Assembly (NCBI RefSeq): GCF_000292345.1
Contig: NZ_ALOU01000066.1
Coordinates: 1-64,000 of the forward strand
Direction of reading: 5' to 3'
Origin: Cupriavidus sp. BIS7
Lineage (GTDB): Bacteria > Pseudomonadota > Gammaproteobacteria > Burkholderiales > Burkholderiaceae
Length of the DNA: 64,000 nucleotides
A model generated the notes under the pieces. It was not told where the DNA came from and did no database searches. It saw only the letters and a program-made list of their open reading frames with translations. The position numbers and the translations under genes were made by a program. Numbering within the stretch: position 1 is the stretch's first letter; each line of letters starts with the position of its first letter. Below, piece after piece: positions 7,599 through 16,154 of the stretch.

Positions 7599-8771
7599 AT
7601 GACCGATGTCGCTCCTCCCGCTGGCGTACTTGATGTGCCGACCGATTCCGTCGGCGTCGTCACGCCCCAACGCATGCATTTCGCAGAGCCGCTGCAGCTC
7701 CGCAACGGCAGCCAGATCGCCGGCTATGACCTGATGGTCGAAACGTACGGCACGCTGAATGCGGCGCGTACCAACGCCGTGCTGGTCTGCCACGCGCTCA
7801 ATGCCTCGCACCACGTGGCCGGAATCGCCGCGGATAATCCGCGCGATATCGGCTGGTGGGACAACATGGTTGGCCCGGGCAAGCCGCTCGATACCAACCG
7901 CTTCTTTGTGATCGGCGTGAACAACCTCGGGTCGTGTTTCGGCTCGACCGGGCCGATGAGCATCAACCCGGCCACGGGCGAGCCCTATGGCGCGCTGTTC
8001 CCGGTGGTGACGGTCGAGGACTGGGTCAACGCGCAGGCGCGCGTGGCCGATATCTTCGGCATCCAGCAGTTCGCCGCGGTCATGGGCGGCAGCCTCGGCG
8101 GCATGCAGGCGCTGGCCTGGAGCCTGATGTATCCGGAGCGGCTGCGCCATTGCATCGTGGTGGCGTCCACGCCGAAGCTGTCGGCGCAGAACATCGCGTT
8201 CAACGAGGTTGCGCGCAGTTCGATCCTGTCCGACCCGGACTTCCACGGCGGCAACTACTACGCGCACAACGTCAAGCCAAAGCGCGGCCTGCGCGTGGCA
8301 CGCATGATCGGTCATATCACCTACCTGTCCGACGAGGACATGGCGGAGAAATTCGGCCGTTCGCTGAAGACCGAGGACATCCGCTTCTCGTTCGACGTCG
8401 AGTTCCAGGTGGAAAGCTACCTGCGCTACCAGGGCGACAAGTTTGCCGAGTATTTCGATGCGAACACCTACCTGCTGATCACGCGCGCGCTCGATTACTT
8501 CGACCCGGCGCTGACCCATGGCGGCGACCTCACGCGCGCGATGGCGCAGACGCAAGCGGGCTTCCTGGTGGTGAGCTTTTCCACGGACTGGCGCTTCGCA
8601 CCGAACCGCAGCCGCGAGATCGTCAAGGCGCTGCTCGACAACAAGCGGCCGGTATCGTACGCGGAGATCGACGCCCCGCACGGCCACGACGCCTTCCTGC
8701 TCGACGATCCGCGCTATCACAACCTGATGCGCGCCTACTACGACCGCATTGCAGAGGAGATCGGCGCATGA
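7599..8771 (+). CDS. metX: homoserine O-acyltransferase MetX
   Basis: Alpha/beta-hydrolase that acylates homoserine in methionine synthesis. The 390-residue product shows the nucleophile elbow VMGGSLGGMQALAWS (Ser about residue 165), the oxyanion region SSHHVAG-like (LNASHHVAG), and the distal Asp/His in SFSTDWRF and APHGHDAFLLDD. Betaproteobacterial MetX enzymes are often succinyltransferases (MetXS), so acetyl versus succinyl specificity is left open. The ATG at 7599 follows the attenuator, and metW overlaps its stop. Confidence 0.92.
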   Translation: MTDVAPPAGVLDVPTDSVGVVTPQRMHFAEPLQLRNGSQIAGYDLMVETYGTLNAARTNAVLVCHALNASHHVAGIAADNPRDIGWWDNMVGPGKPLDTNRFFVIGVNNLGSCFGSTGPMSINPATGEPYGALFPVVTVEDWVNAQARVADIFGIQQFAAVMGGSLGGMQALAWSLMYPERLRHCIVVASTPKLSAQNIAFNEVARSSILSDPDFHGGNYYAHNVKPKRGLRVARMIGHITYLSDEDMAEKFGRSLKTEDIRFSFDVEFQVESYLRYQGDKFAEYFDANTYLLITRALDYFDPALTHGGDLTRAMAQTQAGFLVVSFSTDWRFAPNRSREIVKALLDNKRPVSYAEIDAPHGHDAFLLDDPRYHNLMRAYYDRIAEEIGA

Positions 8772-9379
8772 ACGCGGCCTCCAATCCCAACATCCTCGCG
8801 CTGCGCCCGGACTTCCGCGCCATCGCGCGCTGGATCGAACCGAATTCCACGGTGCTGGACGCCGGCTGCGGCGACGGCAGTCTGCTGCGCGTGCTGCAGG
8901 ATGAACTCGACGTGCAGGCCTACGGCATCGAGATCCGCGACGAAGAAGTGCTGGCCTGCGCCCAGAAGGGCGTGCATGTCATCCAGCAGAACCTGGAAGG
9001 CGGGTTGGCTTTGTTCGAGGACAAGAGCTTCGACACGGTGATCCTGTCGCAGACGCTGCAGACCATCCACAACACGGCCCAGGTGCTGCGCGACACGCTG
9101 CGCGTCGGCCGCGAGTGCATCGTCTCGTTCCCGAACTTCGGCTACTGGCCGCACCGCCTGTCGGTATTTCGTGGCCGCATGCCGGTGTCCGAGTCGCTGC
9201 CGTACCAGTGGTACAACACCCCGAACGTGCGCGTGCTGACCATCAGCGACTTCGAGGCGCTGGCGCCCAAGGTGGGCCTGCGCGTGCTCGACCGCGTGGT
9301 GATGCACGAGGGCGTGACGGTGAACTGGGGCGTCAACTGGCGCGGCAGCCTGGCGGTGTACCGCGTTTGCGCGGCCTGA
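8768..9379 (+). CDS. metW: methionine biosynthesis protein MetW
   Basis: A 203-residue class I SAM-dependent methyltransferase-fold protein. It is nearly always linked to metX in proteobacteria and appears to support MetX activity. The SAM-binding motif is VLDAGCGDGSLL, and the family-typical blocks GIEIRDEEVLACAQKGV, LSQTLQTIHN and VSFPNFGYWPHR are all present. It overlaps metX by ATGA, so the two are translated as a coupled unit under the SAM-II-like leader. Confidence 0.9.
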   Translation: MNAASNPNILALRPDFRAIARWIEPNSTVLDAGCGDGSLLRVLQDELDVQAYGIEIRDEEVLACAQKGVHVIQQNLEGGLALFEDKSFDTVILSQTLQTIHNTAQVLRDTLRVGRECIVSFPNFGYWPHRLSVFRGRMPVSESLPYQWYNTPNVRVLTISDFEALAPKVGLRVLDRVVMHEGVTVNWGVNWRGSLAVYRVCAA

Positions 9380-9470
9380 TGGGTATCGACATGGCGAGTC
9401 GATAGCTTGACGCAAGCGTGTGGCAGGCATAACGTACGTGAGTTAGCGAACGATCGTACTTTTTCCTGCC

Positions 9471-10289
9471 ATGACGCAAGCGCCCCTGCATCCACTCGAT
9501 CAAGCCCTGCAACTCGAACCGGCTGGCGAACACCGGTTTCGCGGACACACCAGCCAGGCCTACTGGAACATGATCGGGCCGTTCGGCGGTGCCACGGCGG
9601 CGGCCATGCTGCAGGCCGCGCTGATCCACCCCGAGCGCCTTGGCGATCCCAGCGCGCTGACCGTCAATTTTGCGGGACCGATCGCCGAAGGCGCGTTCGA
9701 AATCGTCGCGCGCCCGTCGCGCACCAACCGGTCGACCCAGCACTGGCACCTCGAACTGCTCCAGAACGGTGAAATCACCACCACCGGCAGCGCCGTGTTT
9801 GCAGTGCGGCGGGAGACCTGGAATTGCGGAGAGGCCGTGATGCCCGTGGCATCCGCCCCCGAATCGTTGCCGAGGATGAACGGCTTTGCGCCGGTCAAGT
9901 GGCTGGGCAGCTATGACATGCGTGCCGTGCGGGGCGCCAAGCCATCCTCGTCCCCCGGCACCGAGAACCCTGACAGCCTGACCCAGTTCTGGATTCGCGA
10001 CGAACCCGCGCGCACGCCCGACTACGCGGCCATGGCCGCCTGGTGCGACGCGTTCTACCCGCGCATCTTCCTCAAGCGTGCGGGCTTCGTGCCGGCCGGT
10101 ACGGTGTCGTTGACCACGTATTTCCATGCCGATGCGGCCACGCTTGCGGCGCTGGGTCATGGTCATGTACTTGGCAGCGCGCAGGCGCGGGTGTTCCGCC
10201 AGGGGTTTTTCGACCAGAGCGCGGAGATCTGGAGCGCCAGCGGCGAGCTGCTCGCCACCTCGCACCAGATCGTCTACTACAAGGAGTGA
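9471..10289 (+). CDS. acyl-CoA thioesterase, hotdog fold (TesB-like)
   Basis: A 272-residue double-hotdog thioesterase-family protein. The N-terminal half has GPFGGATAAAMLQAAL and LTVNFAGPIAEGAFEI, typical of TesB-like acyl-CoA thioesterases. The second half ends in DQSAEIWSASGELLATSHQI, the usual terminal hotdog strand pair. The substrate is unknown; neighbours (metW upstream, convergent ampG) give no metabolic context. The start ATG at 9471 follows TTTTTCCTGCC, so ribosome binding is weak. Confidence 0.72.
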   Translation: MTQAPLHPLDQALQLEPAGEHRFRGHTSQAYWNMIGPFGGATAAAMLQAALIHPERLGDPSALTVNFAGPIAEGAFEIVARPSRTNRSTQHWHLELLQNGEITTTGSAVFAVRRETWNCGEAVMPVASAPESLPRMNGFAPVKWLGSYDMRAVRGAKPSSSPGTENPDSLTQFWIRDEPARTPDYAAMAAWCDAFYPRIFLKRAGFVPAGTVSLTTYFHADAATLAALGHGHVLGSAQARVFRQGFFDQSAEIWSASGELLATSHQIVYYKE

Positions 10290-10316
10290 TTGGCGGGGTG
10301 CGCCTGCGGCTGAGTG

Positions 10317-11597
10317 TCAGGCCGGGCGCGGCACTGCCGGGTCCGCCGGCTCACGCGCCTGGGCTTCGTAGCGGTGCACCGTGTTGCGCATCGCCCAGAG
10401 CAGCGCCACGCCCGGCACGGCTGCCAGCACGGTGCCAAGGTAGAACGGCGCCCAGCCCCAGGCTTCGACCATGTAGCCGGAGGTGGGACCCACGTAGACG
10501 CGCCCGATCGACGCCAGCGCCGACAGCAGCGCGTACTGCGTGGCGGAGAACGAGCGGTTGCAGAGCGTCATCAGCAGCGCCACGAACGCGGCGGTGCCCA
10601 TGCCGCCGCAGATGTTCTCGATGGCGATCGTCGCGCCCATCGACCACAGGTGCGGCGGCGTGACAGACAGGATCCAGTAGCCGAGGTTCGACACCCCCTG
10701 CAGGATGCCGAACAGCATCAGCGAGCGGTACAGGCCCAGGCGCACCATCAGCGATCCGCCGAACAGCGCACCGATGATCGTCGCGGCCAGCCCCAGCGTC
10801 TTGTTGACGATGCCGACCTCGCCCGGGTCGAAGCCAAGGCCGCGGATCAGGAACGTGGTCGACAGGCTGCCGGCGAAGGCGTCCCCGAGCTTGTAAAGGA
10901 CGATCAGCAGCAGCAGCCACCAGGCACCCTGGCGGCCAAAGAAGTCACGCAGCGGGCCCAGAACCGCGTCTTCGAGCGAGTGCGGCGCACGCGCCGGGAC
11001 ATCGGGTTCGGGCGCCCAGAGCAGCGTGACCATCCCCACGCTCATCAGCGCCGCCATCAGCAGGTACATCTGTGGCCAGCCCAGCACACGGTCGGCCAGA
11101 TAGAGCGCGAGCCCACCGGACACCAGCATCGCCAGCCGGTAGCCGAGCACCTTGACCGCCGCGCCAACACCGCGTTCGGCCGGGCGCAGCACGTCCGTGC
11201 TGTAGGCATCGAAGACGATATCCTGGGACGCCGACAGGAAGGCCACCAGCGTGGCCAGGGCCGCCAGCGCCCACAAGGCCTGGTGGGGCGGGCAGAACGC
11301 CATTGCCGCAATGCCCAGCACCAGCCCCAGCTGTGTGACCAGCAGCCAGCCACGCCGCCGGCCCAGCAGCGGCGGCGTGAAGCGATCCATCAGCGGCGCC
11401 CAGAGAAACTTGAAGATATAGGCCTGGCCGACCAGCGAAAAGAAACCGATGGTCTTGATGTCGAGCCCCTCGACCGTCATCCATGCCTGAAGGGTGCCCG
11501 AGGTCAGTGCCAGGGGCAGCCCGGAGGCAAATCCCAGCGTCAGCATGGCGCCGATGCGGCGGTTGCGGAAGATGTCGAGATAGTCTTGAAAATTCAT
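10317..11597 (-). CDS. ampG: AmpG-type muropeptide MFS transporter
   Basis: Inner-membrane permease that imports anhydro-muropeptides released during cell-wall turnover, linking peptidoglycan recycling to beta-lactamase induction in many species. The 426 residues form about 12 hydrophobic segments. AmpG-like features include ASGLPLALTSGTLQAWM at the N-terminus, FLWAPLMDRF, SASQDIVFDAYSTDVL and NICGGMGTAAFVALLMTLC. The C-terminal 20 residues are a soluble Ala/Pro-rich tail. It stands alone, convergent with the thioesterase gene. Confidence 0.85.
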   Translation of the reverse strand: MNFQDYLDIFRNRRIGAMLTLGFASGLPLALTSGTLQAWMTVEGLDIKTIGFFSLVGQAYIFKFLWAPLMDRFTPPLLGRRRGWLLVTQLGLVLGIAAMAFCPPHQALWALAALATLVAFLSASQDIVFDAYSTDVLRPAERGVGAAVKVLGYRLAMLVSGGLALYLADRVLGWPQMYLLMAALMSVGMVTLLWAPEPDVPARAPHSLEDAVLGPLRDFFGRQGAWWLLLLIVLYKLGDAFAGSLSTTFLIRGLGFDPGEVGIVNKTLGLAATIIGALFGGSLMVRLGLYRSLMLFGILQGVSNLGYWILSVTPPHLWSMGATIAIENICGGMGTAAFVALLMTLCNRSFSATQYALLSALASIGRVYVGPTSGYMVEAWGWAPFYLGTVLAAVPGVALLWAMRNTVHRYEAQAREPADPAVPRPA

Positions 11598-11632
11598 GAT
11601 GTCGAGGACGGCGCACGGCTGGCTGTGTATTA

Positions 11633-12670
11633 TTGCATCACCATTCGGGCGCCCCCGAACAAGTCACGACTTCCTACTCAGCGAGCCCTGCCGTGAACCC
11701 GATCGAGTCCGAGACATCGTGCCGGTTGTACCAGCAGGCCGTGGCCGCTGCGTTCGCGTTGTCCGCCGTGCTTGGTGCAGTTTGCGCCCCGCCGGTCCGG
11801 GCGCAGGAACTGTCCGTGGTTGCCGCCCCCGACGACGGCGTGCAGGTCGAGCGGCGCTATTCCAAGGTGCGCGAGATCGTGCCGATGGATGTCATCGACC
11901 AGCAGGCCGCCCGCGAATATGAACAGGTCAAGCAGGAGGCGATCGCCAAGCACACGCTGGTGGATGAAGACGATCCCCAGGTGAAACGCCTGCGCGAGAT
12001 CGGCATCCGGCTGCTGCCACAGACCGTGCTCTGGAACCCGCGAGCGGGGCGCTGGGCCTGGGAAATCAACCTGATCCGCTCCAAACAGATCAACGCCTTC
12101 TGCATGCCGGGCGGCAAGATGGCGGTCTACTCGGGCCTGCTCGAAGAACTCAAGCTGACTGACGACGAAGTGGCGATGGTCATGGGCCATGAGATCTCTC
12201 ACGCGCTGGAAGAGCACGCGCGCCAGCGCGCCGCGCAAGCCGAGATCTCCAATCTTGGCGCCAACGTTGTGTCGCAACTGACCGGCTTCGGCAATCTTGG
12301 AAACATGGATATCGGCTCCAACGCCAAGATGCTGTCGCTGCGCTTCTCGCGGCAGGAAGAGACCGAGGCCGACCTGATCGGCATGGACATTGCGGCGCGC
12401 GCCGGCTATGACCCGCGCGCGGCCATTACGCTCTGGCAGAAGATGGGCACGGTGCTCAAGGCCGGCGACGAGTTCACGTCGACCCATCCGTCCGGCCGCA
12501 ACCGGATTGCCGTGCTCCAGGCGCACATGAACGAAGTGCTGCCGCTCTACGCGAAGTCCATGTCCATGTCGATGGACAAGCTGCCGCCGTACAAGGCCAA
12601 TATGGCCGACCTGAAAGATGCGCCGGTCGATTCGGGCGACGAGGATCGCCAGCATCCTTTGAAGAAGTAG
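11633..12670 (+). CDS. M48-family metalloprotease, exported
   Basis: A zinc peptidase of family M48 (BepA/LoiP/HtpX-like), probably acting in outer-membrane protein or periplasmic quality control. A signal-peptide-like segment (AVAAAFALSAVLGAVCAPPVRAQE) lies near the N-terminus. The catalytic motif is VMGHEISHALEEHAR, with the third zinc ligand in QEETEADLIGMDIAARAGYDP; STHPSGRNRI closes the domain. The ATG at 11633 would put 40 residues before the hydrophobic core, so the in-frame GTG at 11693 is a more natural start. It ends at a bidirectional terminator shared with argC. Confidence 0.82.
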   Translation: MHHHSGAPEQVTTSYSASPAVNPIESETSCRLYQQAVAAAFALSAVLGAVCAPPVRAQELSVVAAPDDGVQVERRYSKVREIVPMDVIDQQAAREYEQVKQEAIAKHTLVDEDDPQVKRLREIGIRLLPQTVLWNPRAGRWAWEINLIRSKQINAFCMPGGKMAVYSGLLEELKLTDDEVAMVMGHEISHALEEHARQRAAQAEISNLGANVVSQLTGFGNLGNMDIGSNAKMLSLRFSRQEETEADLIGMDIAARAGYDPRAAITLWQKMGTVLKAGDEFTSTHPSGRNRIAVLQAHMNEVLPLYAKSMSMSMDKLPPYKANMADLKDAPVDSGDEDRQHPLKK

Positions 12671-12707
12671 GGGGGGCGCGGCGCGGATGGCACCCGCGAG
12701 GCGAAAA

Positions 12708-12737
12708 AAAACCGGCTCGATGCGAGCCGGTTTTTTT
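12708..12737. terminator. bidirectional terminator between the M48 gene and argC
   Basis: A perfect stem AAACCGGCTCG / CGAGCCGGTTT with a 3-base loop is flanked by an A-run on the left and a T-run on the right. It can end transcription from both convergent genes. Confidence 0.88.
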
Positions 12738-12752
12738 GTGGCAAACGGGACG

Positions 12753-13700
12753 TCAGGCAGCCAGCCCCGTGGCTTCGTCCGCACCGATATGGACGTTCAT
12801 GCATTGCACGGCCGCACCGGCCGCACCCTTGCCGAGGTTATCCAGGCGCGCCACCAGGTTCAGGCGGTCTTCGTTGCCGAACACGAACAGGTCCACGCGG
12901 TTGGTGTCGTTGTTGGCTTGCACGTCGAAGAAGCCGTTGTCCAGGTTGGCGTCGCTGTTGTACGGGTGCACGCGCACAAACTGCTCGCCTTCGTAGTGCT
13001 TGCGATAGATGTCGAGGATGGCTTCCGCATCGGCCTTGCGCGACAGCAGCGCCGGGTACACCGGCACCGTCACGGCCAGGCCCTTGAGGAAGTTGCCAAC
13101 GATCGGGTTGAAGATCGGCGCCTGCGACAGGCCGGCCTGCACACGCATTTCCGGCAGGTGCTTGTGCGCCAGACCCAGTCCATACGGGCGCGGGCTCATC
13201 AGCTTCGGATTACCTCCGGCCTCGAACTCGGCGATCATCGACTTGCCGCCACCGCTGTAGCCGGTCAGCGAGAACGCCGAGAGCGGATAGTCGGCCGGCA
13301 TCAGACCGGCTTCCACCAGCGGGCGCACGGCCAGCACAAAGGCGCTGGCGTGGCAGCCCGGCACGGCGATGCGCTTGCTGGCGCGCACCTTCTCGCGCTG
13401 GCCGCGGGTCAGTTCCGGCAGGCCATAGGCCCAGTTGTCTGCGGTGCGGAACGCCGTGCTGGCGTCGATCACGCAGGTATCGGGGTTGGTCACCAGCGAC
13501 ACGGCTTCTCGCGAAGCCACGTCCGGCAGGCACAGGAAAGAGACGTCCGACGCGTTCAGGAATCGTGCTCGCTCCTGCGGGTCCTTGCGCTTGTCATCGG
13601 CAATGCGCAGCAGCTCCACATCGGTGCGACCCGAGAGATAGTCAAGCAGCCGGAGACCGGTGGTTCCTTCCTGACCATCGACGAACACTTTGAAAACCAT
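12753..13700 (-). CDS. argC: N-acetyl-gamma-glutamyl-phosphate reductase, type 2
   Basis: ArgC reduces N-acetylglutamyl phosphate to the semialdehyde in arginine synthesis, acting after ArgB. At 315 residues it is the short type 2 form. The N-terminus MVFKVFVDGQEGTTGLRL is the NADP-binding loop, the catalytic Cys is in AVPGCHASAF, and GYSGGGKSMI follows. The ATG at 13700 is chosen because it begins directly at the Rossmann strand; the open frame upstream is not conserved-looking. It is divergent from the toxin-antitoxin pair. Confidence 0.92.
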   Translation of the reverse strand: MVFKVFVDGQEGTTGLRLLDYLSGRTDVELLRIADDKRKDPQERARFLNASDVSFLCLPDVASREAVSLVTNPDTCVIDASTAFRTADNWAYGLPELTRGQREKVRASKRIAVPGCHASAFVLAVRPLVEAGLMPADYPLSAFSLTGYSGGGKSMIAEFEAGGNPKLMSPRPYGLGLAHKHLPEMRVQAGLSQAPIFNPIVGNFLKGLAVTVPVYPALLSRKADAEAILDIYRKHYEGEQFVRVHPYNSDANLDNGFFDVQANNDTNRVDLFVFGNEDRLNLVARLDNLGKGAAGAAVQCMNVHIGADEATGLAA

Positions 13701-13843
13701 GGCGGACTCACTCTGAAAAATGCGAAAAGTCTCCTGTCCCAGAGGGTGGAGAACCTGCATTGTAGCGAGGTTGGGGGCCGGACGCAGGGTTTACGCCAAA
13801 AGAGACCTATTGCAGTTCGGCACAGTTCGGGACTGGCAGAAAA

Positions 13844-13858
13844 TAACCAAGTAGGTTA
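13844..13858 (+). promoter_or_regulatory. MqsA-type operator of the mqsRA operon
   Basis: TAACCAAGTAGGTTA lies 7 bases before the mqsR ATG. It matches the published E. coli MqsA palindrome AACCT-N3-AGGTT with a single mismatch in the left half-site, at the same spacing. This supports autorepression by the downstream antitoxin. Confidence 0.75.
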
Positions 13859-13865
13859 ATCTCGC

Positions 13866-14162
13866 ATGGAGAAATCGACGGCGCATTACAAGCTGGACCG
13901 GGTAAGGACGCTGATTGCAGAAAGGCGCATCGTGTTTACGGCTGGCGCTTCACAGGGCTACCGCGCAATGTCGATGTCCCGGGTAGAAGCCGTGGAAATA
14001 GTCGAGAGGCTGTGCCCAGCGGACTTCTACAAGAGCATGACCACCTATGCGGATCATCGTGTCTGGCAGGATGTCTATCACCCTCGCACACCCATTGGCA
14101 GCCTCTACGTAAAGCTGACGGTGGAGAGCGAATTGCTCGTTGTGTCGTTCAAGGTCCGGTAG
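13866..14162 (+). CDS. mqsR: MqsR-family mRNA interferase toxin
   Basis: A 98-residue RelE-fold toxin of the MqsR family, which in E. coli cleaves mRNA at GCU-type sites. Family features are the N-terminal HYKLDRVRTLI, the middle ADFYKSMTTYADHRVWQDVYH and the final YVKLTVESELLVVSFKVR strands with their conserved Lys residues. The toxin gene comes first, as in other mqsRA operons, and the operator lies immediately upstream. The antitoxin begins 25 bases downstream. Confidence 0.88.
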   Translation: MEKSTAHYKLDRVRTLIAERRIVFTAGASQGYRAMSMSRVEAVEIVERLCPADFYKSMTTYADHRVWQDVYHPRTPIGSLYVKLTVESELLVVSFKVR

Positions 14163-14187
14163 AAGGTGTCCGAAGGGAGTAAATGAG

Positions 14188-14589
14188 ATGAAATGTCCAG
14201 AATGTGGCGGCGCCGACCTGGTCAAGGGGCGCCGTGACCTGCCTTATACCTATCGCGGCGAAAGTACCGTCTTTGAAGACGTGGAGGGCCAATGGTGTCC
14301 CGTTTGCGGCGAAGGAGTGCTTTCGCGGGAAGAGGACGAGCGTCTCGACGAGATCGCCCTGGCCTTCAACAAGCAGGTCAATGCCGCCCTCGTCGATCCC
14401 AATTTCATCGTTTCCGTCCGCAAGAAGCTTCACCTGGACCAGAAGGAAGCCGGCCAGATCTTCGGCGGCGGAGTGAACGCATTTTCTCGCTATGAGACCG
14501 GCCGCACGAAGCCACCGCTGTCGCTTGTCCAGCTACTCAGATTGCTGGATCGTCACCCGGACTTGCTGGACGAGATCCGCGCGGCTTGA
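14188..14589 (+). CDS. mqsA: MqsA-family antitoxin and autorepressor
   Basis: A 133-residue two-domain antitoxin. The N-terminal zinc domain has CPECGG and CPVCGEG (two CxxC pairs), which bind zinc and the toxin. The C-terminal Xre-like helix-turn-helix (KKLHLDQKEAGQIFGGGVNA, then FSRYETGRTKPP) binds the palindromic operator. The ATG at 14188 has GAAGGGAG just upstream. Both proteins look intact, so the module is probably functional. Confidence 0.88.
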   Translation: MKCPECGGADLVKGRRDLPYTYRGESTVFEDVEGQWCPVCGEGVLSREEDERLDEIALAFNKQVNAALVDPNFIVSVRKKLHLDQKEAGQIFGGGVNAFSRYETGRTKPPLSLVQLLRLLDRHPDLLDEIRAA

Positions 14590-14596
14590 GGGCGGT

Positions 14597-14615
14597 CCCC
14601 GGCATGGCGCCGGGG
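14597..14615. terminator. GC-rich hairpin in a convergent spacer
   Basis: CCCCGGC / GCCGGGG with a 5-base loop lies between the stops of mqsA and xth. There is no T-run on either strand, so its terminator role is tentative. Confidence 0.4.
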
Positions 14616-14622
14616 CTCCACA

Positions 14623-15399
14623 TCACAACGGATAGTCGTAGTCGATCGAAAGCGGCGCGTGGTCGCTGAACTTCTCGTCCTTGTAGATCGAGCAGGCCTT
14701 GGCCGTGGCGGCAATCTTCGCCGTAGTCAAGTGGTAATCGATACGCCACCCCACGTTCTTTGCGTAGGCCTGGCCACGGTTGCTCCACCACGTGTACTGC
14801 TCGGGGCGCGGGTCAAGCTGGCGGAACACGTCGACATAGCCGTGGTTGTCGAACAGTTCGCCAATCCACGCGCGTTCCTCGGGCAGGAAACCGGAGTTCT
14901 TCAGGTTGCCCTTCCAGTTCTTGATGTCGATTTCCTTGTGGGCGATGTTCACGTCACCGCACAGAACGATCTCTCGGCCGCTGGCCTTCAGTTGCAGCAG
15001 ATGGGGCAGGAACGCCTCCATGAAGCGGAACTTGGCCTGCTGCCGCTCCTCCGAGCTTGAGCCGGAGGGGACATAGACCGAAATGACCGCGAGATGCGGA
15101 TACTGCACCTCGACATAGCGGCCTTCGGCATCGAATTCCGGGTTTCCGAACCCGGTGATCACGCGGTCGGGCTTGTGGCGTGTGTAGAGCCCCACACCGC
15201 TGTAGCCCTTTTTCTCGGCATAGTGGAAGTAGCCGTGATACCCATGTGGCGCCAGGAACGCCTCTGTCATGTCGGCTTCCTGGGCCTTGAGTTCCTGGAC
15301 GCAGACCATGTCCGCTTCCTGTGTACCCATCCACTCGAAGAAGCCCTTCTTGGAGGCTGAGCGGATGCCGTTGAGGTTGGCGCTGATAATCCGTAACAT
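14623..15399 (-). CDS. xth: exodeoxyribonuclease III
   Basis: Xth is an AP endonuclease and 3'-5' exonuclease of base-excision repair. The 258 residues carry the EEP fold: MLRIISANLNGIRSA (metal-binding Asn), VCVQELKAQEADM (catalytic Glu), LCGDVNIAHKEIDIKN (Asp/Asn pair), and the terminal DYHLTTAKI and FSDHAPLSIDYDY (catalytic Asp-His). It is divergent from pyrE with only 30 bases between the start codons, so their promoters must overlap. Confidence 0.93.
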   Translation of the reverse strand: MLRIISANLNGIRSASKKGFFEWMGTQEADMVCVQELKAQEADMTEAFLAPHGYHGYFHYAEKKGYSGVGLYTRHKPDRVITGFGNPEFDAEGRYVEVQYPHLAVISVYVPSGSSSEERQQAKFRFMEAFLPHLLQLKASGREIVLCGDVNIAHKEIDIKNWKGNLKNSGFLPEERAWIGELFDNHGYVDVFRQLDPRPEQYTWWSNRGQAYAKNVGWRIDYHLTTAKIAATAKACSIYKDEKFSDHAPLSIDYDYPL

Positions 15400-15429
15400 C
15401 TCGGGAAAATTTGAATTCAGAGAGAAAAG

Positions 15430-16107
15430 ATGACGCAGCAGACGACGACGGACGACCTCAGCCAGTCCTTTATCCGCTTTGCACTGGACGCGGGCGTATT
15501 GTCCTTCGGCGAGTTCGTGACCAAGGCTGGCCGCAAGTCACCGTACTTCTTCAACGCCGGCTTGTTCAACCAGGGCGCAATGCTTGGCCAGGTGGCGCAA
15601 TTCTACGCGAAGACCCTGCTTGGCTCGGGCGTGGAGTTCGACGTGCTGTTCGGGCCGGCCTACAAGGGCATCACGCTGGCTTCGGCCACTGCGGTGGCGC
15701 TGGCCGGCATGGGACGTGACGTCGGCTTCGCCTACAACCGCAAGGAAGCCAAGGACCATGGCGAAGGCGGCACGTTGGTGGGGGCAAAGCTCCAGGGCAA
15801 GGTCGTGATCATCGACGACGTGATCTCCGCCGGCACCTCGGTGCGTGAATCGATGCAGCTGATCCGCGCCGCGGGCGCCGAACCGGCCGCCGTGCTGATC
15901 GCGCTGGACCGCATGGAAAAGAGCGGCACGGCCGACAACATCGGCACGCATTCCGCGGTTCAGGACGTGCAGCGCGAGTACGGCATCCCGGTCATCGCGA
16001 TCGCCACGCTCAAGGACCTGCTGGCCTACCTCGATGCGTCGCAGGACCCCTCGCTCGGGAACTCTCGCGAGGCGGTAGCAGCCTACCGTCAGAAGTACGG
16101 CGTCTGA
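15430..16107 (+). CDS. pyrE: orotate phosphoribosyltransferase
   Basis: PyrE joins orotate with PRPP to make OMP in pyrimidine synthesis. The 225 residues include GEFVTKAGRKSPYFFNAGL, the active-site loop YNRKEAKDHGEGG and the PRPP-binding motif VVIIDDVISAGTSVRE. It is followed at once by a terminator hairpin and stands as a single gene divergent from xth. Confidence 0.95.
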   Translation: MTQQTTTDDLSQSFIRFALDAGVLSFGEFVTKAGRKSPYFFNAGLFNQGAMLGQVAQFYAKTLLGSGVEFDVLFGPAYKGITLASATAVALAGMGRDVGFAYNRKEAKDHGEGGTLVGAKLQGKVVIIDDVISAGTSVRESMQLIRAAGAEPAAVLIALDRMEKSGTADNIGTHSAVQDVQREYGIPVIAIATLKDLLAYLDASQDPSLGNSREAVAAYRQKYGV

Positions 16108-16116
16108 CAGCACACA

Positions 16117-16141
16117 CGGCCCCGGATGGGGCCGTTTCTAT
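16117..16141 (+). terminator. terminator hairpin after pyrE
   Basis: The stem CGGCCCC / GGGGCCG with a GGAT loop is followed by TTTCTATTT, 9 bases after the pyrE stop. Confidence 0.75.
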
Positions 16142-16154
16142 TTGGGAGCATGGC

